DNA of 10,390 nucleotides from Planctomycetaceae bacterium (GTDB lineage: Bacteria; Planctomycetota; UBA1135; GCA-002686595): contig JABWBL010000073.1 of NCBI GenBank assembly GCA_013360535.1, positions 1 through 10,390 on the forward strand, written 5' to 3'. How positions within the stretch are numbered: the first letter of the stretch is position 1; the number at the start of each line of letters is the position of its first letter. The position numbers were made by a program, and so were the translations under genes. Below are positions 6,590-10,390 of this stretch, piece by piece. Below the pieces are notes generated by a model. The model was given only the letters and a program-made list of their open reading frames with translations, was not told the origin of the DNA and did not search any database.

Positions 6590-7249
6590 TTACTGGCTGT
6601 CGGGGTCCGCCAGCCGGTCGGTCAGCGTCGAGATCGCGACCCGCTTCACCAGCAGGTGCCCCTTGGCGATCGCGTCCGCGATCTTCGGACGCGAGAGGAA
6701 GCCCTCGACCGCGGCCTCGCGGTCGTCGACGGCTTGCGCGAGCGCCGGGAACTGGCTGCGCAGCTCCGGCGTCGCGGCCGCACGCTCCGCCGCACAGTCG
6801 GAGTGGGTCGTCAGCACGACCACCTTCACACCGTTCGTGACGGCGAGCTCCAGCATCTCGTGCTCACGCTCGCTCATCACCGAACCCGCCGTCCGGATCA
6901 CGTAGTAGTAGCGCCGCGTGTCGCCGACGAGCTCGTTCGTGTCGATGCGCGCGTCCATGCAGACCACGAGCGCGACCAGCGGGTGGTGCGTACTGCGCGG
7001 GAAAGCCGAGCGCATCCCCGACGAGAGCCGGTTCTGCTTCTGGATCTCCTCCCAGACCTGCTCGGGCGTGATGTCGTGCGTGTTGGCGAAGTCGTAGCTC
7101 TCGAGGCCATCCTGCAGGCCGTACCCCGCGTCGACGAGCGCTCCTCCGACCACGAACTGCGTCTCGCGCCCCACGACCGTCCAACGCGCGAATCCGACGA
7201 CCGCGAGGGCGACACCAGCGAGGACCGCACCGACAACGACTTTCCTCAT
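6590..7249 (-). CDS. Beta-carbonic-anhydrase-like protein with an N-terminal membrane anchor or signal
   Basis: The 219-residue product begins with a hydrophobic segment (residues 4-20, VVVGAVLAGVALAVVGF) after MRK, so it is membrane-anchored or exported. The core resembles beta-class carbonic anhydrases, zinc enzymes that interconvert CO2 and bicarbonate. C97-M-D99-A-R101 matches the CxDxR motif, which has one zinc cysteine and the Asp-Arg dyad. H149-S-D-C152 matches the HxxC motif, which has the remaining zinc ligands. C97 and C152 are the only cysteines. VIRTAGSV (117-124) corresponds to the usual VIRNAGG region. Differences: Asn to Thr in that motif, and HSDCA in place of HTDCG. The segment 22-85, between the hydrophobic N terminus and the fold, is not recognised. 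A GGAG Shine-Dalgarno 8 bases before the ATG supports the start. The gene is divergent from the porin gene and 177 bases ahead of the chemotaxis-receptor gene. Activity is inferred from the conserved ligands; a non-catalytic zinc-binding role remains possible. Confidence 0.7.
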   Translation of the reverse strand: MRKVVVGAVLAGVALAVVGFARWTVVGRETQFVVGGALVDAGYGLQDGLESYDFANTHDITPEQVWEEIQKQNRLSSGMRSAFPRSTHHPLVALVVCMDARIDTNELVGDTRRYYYVIRTAGSVMSEREHEMLELAVTNGVKVVVLTTHSDCAAERAAATPELRSQFPALAQAVDDREAAVEGFLSRPKIADAIAKGHLLVKRVAISTLTDRLADPDSQ

Positions 7250-7257
7250 GAGCGTGG

Positions 7258-7261
7258 CTCC
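7258..7261 (-). promoter_or_regulatory. Shine-Dalgarno GGAG for the carbonic-anhydrase-like gene
   Basis: On the minus strand GGAG lies 8 bases upstream of the ATG at 7249. It is the clearest ribosome-binding site in the window and fixes this start, which places the hydrophobic anchor at the extreme N terminus. Confidence 0.6.
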
Positions 7262-7530
7262 GGGGACGGAAGGCGACCTACCTCTGGTTTACGCCCACTC
7301 TGGCGGCGTCGGCGCGCCCCCCAAGTGCGCAGGAGAGCCGCAACGAGAGGGAAAGGACGGCTTCGCTACCTTTTCGTAGCATCCGAGTTCCAGAACGGCC
7401 TCCGTGGACCTGCCAGTGGTCGTCGGAAACGGATTTCCGTGCGCCGGAACGCCCGTTGCTTGGAGCGAGCGCCCGCTGCCCGTGCCTTTCGGCCGCTCGG
7501 AGCGCTCCAGCCCCCCCTCCCGACTCCGTC

Positions 7531-7534
7531 AGGT
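7531..7534 (+). promoter_or_regulatory. Weak Shine-Dalgarno (AGGT) for the alginate-export-type gene
   Basis: AGGT lies 8 bases upstream of the ATG at 7543. Together with the signal peptide it supports this start over the in-frame ATG at 7456, whose extra 29 residues are Pro/Ser/Ala-rich and unlike a signal peptide. Confidence 0.45.
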
Positions 7535-7542
7535 CGAACCTC

Positions 7543-8976
7543 ATGACCCGCCCCAGCCTTCCGTGCCTCGCCGCCGCCCTGCTGTTCGCCTCGCCGGCAC
7601 TCGCCCGGCAGACCCAGGGCACCCCGACCGCCGCGACGCCGCCGAAGGCCGCCAAGCCCGCCGAGGGTTGGCGCCTGCAGAAGGCGCTCGCGCTGCCGGA
7701 GTGGCTGACGGTGAGCGGGACCCAGCGCTCGCGCTTCGAGGTGCTCGACGGCCAGTTCCGCTCCGCCGCGAACTTCGACGGCAGCGACCACCTGTTCGCG
7801 CTGCGCACGACCCTGCGCGCCGACGTCAAGCTCGAGCGCTTCCTCGCGACGGCCGAGCTGATGGACTCACGCCAGTACGAGGCCGATCGCGGCTCCGCGC
7901 TCGACACGACGACCGTCAACGCCGCCGAGATGGTTCAGGCCTTCGTCGGCTGGGAGACGAAGGGCCCGTGGACCGAAGGCGACAAGGCGAGCGTGATCCT
8001 CGGGCGCCACACGATGGACCTCGGCAACCGCCGCCTCGTCGCGCGCAACGACTTCCGCAACACGACCAACACGTTCGACGGCGCGAACTTCCTGTGGGAG
8101 GACGCGAGCAAGAACTCGCTGCGCGCCTTCTTCACGCTGCCCGTGCGGCGCCTGCCCGGCGACTTCGACAGCCTGCTCGACAACGACGTCGAGCTCGACG
8201 ACAGCGACACGCACGTCCAGTTCTGGGGCCTGTACGGCACGCTCGCCGAGCTCGTGCCGGGCGTGCAGGGCGAGCTCTACTGGCTGCACCTCAAGGAACA
8301 GGACACGGCCGGCCTCGCCACCGCGAACCGTGCCCTCACGACGACCGGCGCCCGCCTGCTGAAGAAACCCGCCAAGTCGCAGTTCGACTTCGAGCTCGAG
8401 AGCGCCTTCCAGTTCGGCGAGTCGCGCACGAGCACGACCTCGAACACCGACCTCGACCACCTCGCCTTCTTCCACCACGCCGAAGCCGGCTACACGTTCG
8501 ACGCAGGCTGGAAGCCGCGCCTCGCGTTGCAGTTCGACTACGCCTCGGGCGATTCGAGCAACTCGGACGGCGAGAACAACCGCTTCGACACGCTCTACGG
8601 CGCGCGGCGCTGGGAGTTCGGCCCCACGGGCATCCTCGGCGCCCTCGCGCGCGCCAACCTCGTGTCGCCCGGCTGGCGCGTGACCGTCGTGCCCAAGGAA
8701 GGCGTCGACTTCATGTTCGCGCACCGCCTCGCGTATCTCGCCTCCGCGACGGACGCCTACACGCCCGGTGGCGTGCGCGACGCCACGGGCAACTCCGGCG
8801 ACGAGATCGGCCAGCTGGTCGAGGCCCGCGTGCGCTGGACGCTGATCCCCGGCAACCTCGCGCTCGACTTCGGCGTGGCCCACCTGTTCGCGGGCGAGTT
8901 CCTCGACAACGCCCCGAACGCCAGCGGCAACGGCGACACGAACTACGCCTACGTGCAGACGCTGCTCACGTTCTGA
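7543..8976 (+). CDS. Alginate-export-family outer-membrane beta-barrel protein
   Basis: The 477-residue product begins with a signal peptide (1-21, MTRPSLPCLAAALL... ending in PALA before RQTQ), then a Pro/Ala/Lys linker, then alternating beta-strand sequence to a C-terminal phenylalanine (YVQTLLTF), typical of outer-membrane barrels. It resembles the alginate export (AlgE-like) family. Supporting stretches are SGTQRSRFEVLDG (58-70), RTTLRADVKLERFLATAEL (88-106), LGRHTMDLGNRRLVARNDF (153-171), and FDYASGD followed by NNRFDTLYGARRWEFGPTG (331-363). The family forms anionic channels for polymers or small solutes in the outer membrane. No alginate biosynthesis gene is nearby, so it may serve another substrate. 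An upstream in-frame ATG at 7456 exists, but 7543 is preferred because the signal peptide starts there and AGGT lies 8 bases before it. The gene ends directly against the convergent TolC-type gene. Confidence 0.85.
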   Translation: MTRPSLPCLAAALLFASPALARQTQGTPTAATPPKAAKPAEGWRLQKALALPEWLTVSGTQRSRFEVLDGQFRSAANFDGSDHLFALRTTLRADVKLERFLATAELMDSRQYEADRGSALDTTTVNAAEMVQAFVGWETKGPWTEGDKASVILGRHTMDLGNRRLVARNDFRNTTNTFDGANFLWEDASKNSLRAFFTLPVRRLPGDFDSLLDNDVELDDSDTHVQFWGLYGTLAELVPGVQGELYWLHLKEQDTAGLATANRALTTTGARLLKKPAKSQFDFELESAFQFGESRTSTTSNTDLDHLAFFHHAEAGYTFDAGWKPRLALQFDYASGDSSNSDGENNRFDTLYGARRWEFGPTGILGALARANLVSPGWRVTVVPKEGVDFMFAHRLAYLASATDAYTPGGVRDATGNSGDEIGQLVEARVRWTLIPGNLALDFGVAHLFAGEFLDNAPNASGNGDTNYAYVQTLLTF

Positions 8977-8979
8977 TCA
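8974..8979. other. Abutting convergent stop codons in the palindrome TGATCA
   Basis: TGA at 8974-8976 ends the plus-strand porin gene. TCA at 8977-8979 is the TGA of the minus-strand TolC-type gene. There is no base between them, so each transcript must run into the other gene before it can terminate. No hairpin with a U-tract is evident on either side. Confidence 0.95.
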
Positions 8980-10390
8980 GCGTCGCCCGCCCGTCGGCAG
9001 GACCTCGTCGTAGGTCAGGCCGAGCACGGCGCGGTAGTCGGCGAGCGCCTTGAAGTACTCGTTCTGCACGTCGACTTCCGCAGCGGCGGCCACGGCGGTC
9101 TGCTGCTCGCGCACGTTGACGCGGAACAGGTCACTCTGGCCCTCGTCGAGCGCGATGCGCTCGGCGGCCTCGAGTTCGAGCGCCAGCTCGACGTTGCGCC
9201 GCGCGAGCGCGAGTCGCGCGTGCGCCTGCCGGAGCGCCGAACTCGCGTCGCCCACTTCGCTCGCGACCACGTCCTTCACGTAGCCGGTCTCGCGCGTGAG
9301 CTTGGCGAGCTTGGCCTCGAGCTCGCGGATCTTGCCGCGCGGGCGCGAGCGCTGCAGCGGCAGCGAGAACTTGAACAGCGCCTGCAGCTCGAACGGGTCG
9401 CGGTCGGCGACCGATCCCGACTGCTCGCCGACGTCCTGCGAGGCGACGACGCCGAGGTCGAAGGCCGGCAGCATCTGGTTGCGGGAGAGCGACAGGTCGA
9501 GCTCGAGCTGCTCGCGCTCCAGCTCGATCTCGCGCACCTCGGGCCGCTGCTCGAGCGCGAGCTCGACATCACCCGGCACGAGCGTCTCCTCGGGCGGGCG
9601 CGCCGCGGGAAACTGCTGCGGCAGCGCCTCCGGCCCGGCCACGACCGGCCGCCCCTCCGCATCGCGCCAGTACAGCGAGAGCAGGATCGCCGACTCCTGC
9701 AGCCCGCGCTCGGCACGCACGAGACTCGCCTCGCGCTCGACGATCAGGCGCTCGTTGTCGACGAGGTTGATGCGCGCGATCTGGCCTTCGTCGACGAGCA
9801 CCTGCACCTGCGCCTGACGGCCGCGCGCGAGCTCGAGCAGCCGCTGCGCAATCGCGCGCTTGCGGCCCCACGCGACCCACTTCCAGTAGATGTCGGCGGC
9901 CTTGCGCGTCGCCTCGAGCCGCTTGCGCGTCACGATCGGCTCGGCCTGCTGCTCACCGATGCGCGCCTGCCACAGCGCGACGCGCCGCGGGTCGATCGAG
10001 AAGTTCTGCAGGAGCGGCACGAGCACCCCGAAGCGGAACTCGCCGCCCTCGTCGGTGCGTGCGTCGTCGTCGTAGCCCGCGAACCGGCCGGTGCCGATGC
10101 GGTAGCCGCCGGAGAGCGTGGCCCCGAAGAGCTCGGTCGGCTGCTCGAAGAGCAAGTCCGCGCGCTCGTTCTCGTAGTAGCCCTCGATCCCGAGCTTGCC
10201 CTGTGCGCCCAGCCGCGTGTCGAAACCGCCCTGCGCCTGCAGCACTCGCCCGCGCGCGATCTCGAACTCCTCGAGCGCCGCCAGCACGAGCGGGAAGTTC
10301 GTCTCGACGGACTGGATCACGCGCTCGAGCTCCAGCGCGCCACTCTGGCTCGGCTCCGCGTGCGGCTGCGCGCCGAGCACGGGCACCGCG
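8977..10390 (-). CDS. TolC-family outer-membrane efflux protein, 5'-truncated by the window edge
   Basis: About 470 residues are visible on the minus strand and the frame stays open to the window edge. A GTG at 10386 is in frame, but no signal peptide follows it, so the true start and signal sequence probably lie outside. TolC-type proteins form trimeric outer-membrane channels with a periplasmic alpha-helical tunnel and work with an inner-membrane pump and an adaptor. Numbering from the codon at 10386, two structural repeats are visible. The first has helices at about 17-55 and 135-240, with strands near 85-130, the pattern VLVPLLQNFSIDPRR (121-135), and LVRAERGLQESAILLSLYW (222-240). The second has a conserved RPEVREIELE (281-290), strands near 305-345 (LPAFDLGVVAS; FSLPLQRSRPRG), and helices at 350-460 ending in FKALADYRAVLGL (445-457). 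The charged, Glu/Arg-rich helices fit the coiled-coil tunnel. No pump or adaptor gene is in the window; any operon partners would be upstream, beyond 10390. Substrate is unknown. Confidence 0.88.
   Translation of the reverse strand, partial: AVPVLGAQPHAEPSQSGALELERVIQSVETNFPLVLAALEEFEIARGRVLQAQGGFDTRLGAQGKLGIEGYYENERADLLFEQPTELFGATLSGGYRIGTGRFAGYDDDARTDEGGEFRFGVLVPLLQNFSIDPRRVALWQARIGEQQAEPIVTRKRLEATRKAADIYWKWVAWGRKRAIAQRLLELARGRQAQVQVLVDEGQIARINLVDNERLIVEREASLVRAERGLQESAILLSLYWRDAEGRPVVAGPEALPQQFPAARPPEETLVPGDVELALEQRPEVREIELEREQLELDLSLSRNQMLPAFDLGVVASQDVGEQSGSVADRDPFELQALFKFSLPLQRSRPRGKIRELEAKLAKLTRETGYVKDVVASEVGDASSALRQAHARLALARRNVELALELEAAERIALDEGQSDLFRVNVREQQTAVAAAAEVDVQNEYFKALADYRAVLGLTYDEVLPTGGRR

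Larger units (their letters stand above)
7250..7542. promoter_or_regulatory. Divergent intergenic region with small palindromes
   Basis: These 293 bases lie between the starts of the carbonic-anhydrase-like gene (minus) and the alginate-export-type gene (plus), and should hold both promoters. Three small symmetric elements are visible: GCTAC/GTAGC around CTTTTC (7365-7380), GTTCCAGAAC (near 7388-7397), and CGGAAA-CGGA-TTTCCG (7424-7439), which overlaps ACGGA-TT-TCCGT (7429-7440). They could be operators or short hairpins in the leader of the plus-strand gene. I do not see a confident -35/-10 pair on either strand. No coding potential fits the codon usage of the neighbours. Confidence 0.4.

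Noticed and set aside
7377..7382. TAGCAT as a possible -10 element for the porin gene
   Set aside because: Only partial match to the consensus and no recognisable -35 element at the right distance.
7404..9053. 549-codon plus-strand frame overlapping the porin gene
   Set aside because: Alternative frame of the porin gene; Arg/Ala/Pro-rich with no signal peptide or domain.

Overview
The window is high-GC bacterial chromosomal DNA (about two-thirds or more G+C by eye, with strong third-position G/C bias). It holds seven protein-coding genes, five complete and two cut by the window edges. I see no RNA gene, CRISPR array, insertion sequence or prophage signal. Several products are exported or envelope proteins: an arylsulfotransferase-type propeller, a gamma-glutamyltransferase-type acylase, a one-heme exported protein, a membrane-anchored carbonic-anhydrase-like protein, an alginate-export-type porin and a TolC-type channel. 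The mix and the sequence style suggest a Gram-negative such as a planctomycete or a relative. That is an impression from protein families; there is no phylogenetic marker in the window.

Layout. Positions 1-1430 (minus) hold a partial arylsulfotransferase gene that runs off the left edge. It is divergent, across 68 bases, from a gamma-glutamyltransferase-family gene (1499-3175, plus). That gene converges, with a 7-base gap, on an exported protein with a single CxxCH heme motif (3183-4529, minus). Upstream of it on the minus strand are a soluble double-PAS methyl-accepting chemotaxis protein (4637-6412) and a beta-carbonic-anhydrase-like protein with an N-terminal membrane segment (6590-7249). 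A strong GC hairpin follows the chemotaxis gene and probably separates it from the heme-protein gene.

A 293-base divergent intergenic region (7250-7542) contains small palindromes. It separates the carbonic-anhydrase-like gene from an alginate-export-family outer-membrane beta-barrel gene (7543-8976, plus). The barrel gene meets a TolC-family gene (8977 to the right edge, minus) stop-to-stop inside the palindrome TGATCA.

The genes do not form an obvious pathway. Each looks like an independent unit or small operon, and strands alternate often. No defence system, biosynthetic cluster or mobile system is visible. The most notable points are a heme protein lacking a downstream methionine ligand, a recent in-frame PAS duplication with an exact 360-base period, an apparently exported beta-carbonic-anhydrase variant, and a pair of abutting convergent stop codons. 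I do not see evidence for a previously undescribed multi-gene system.
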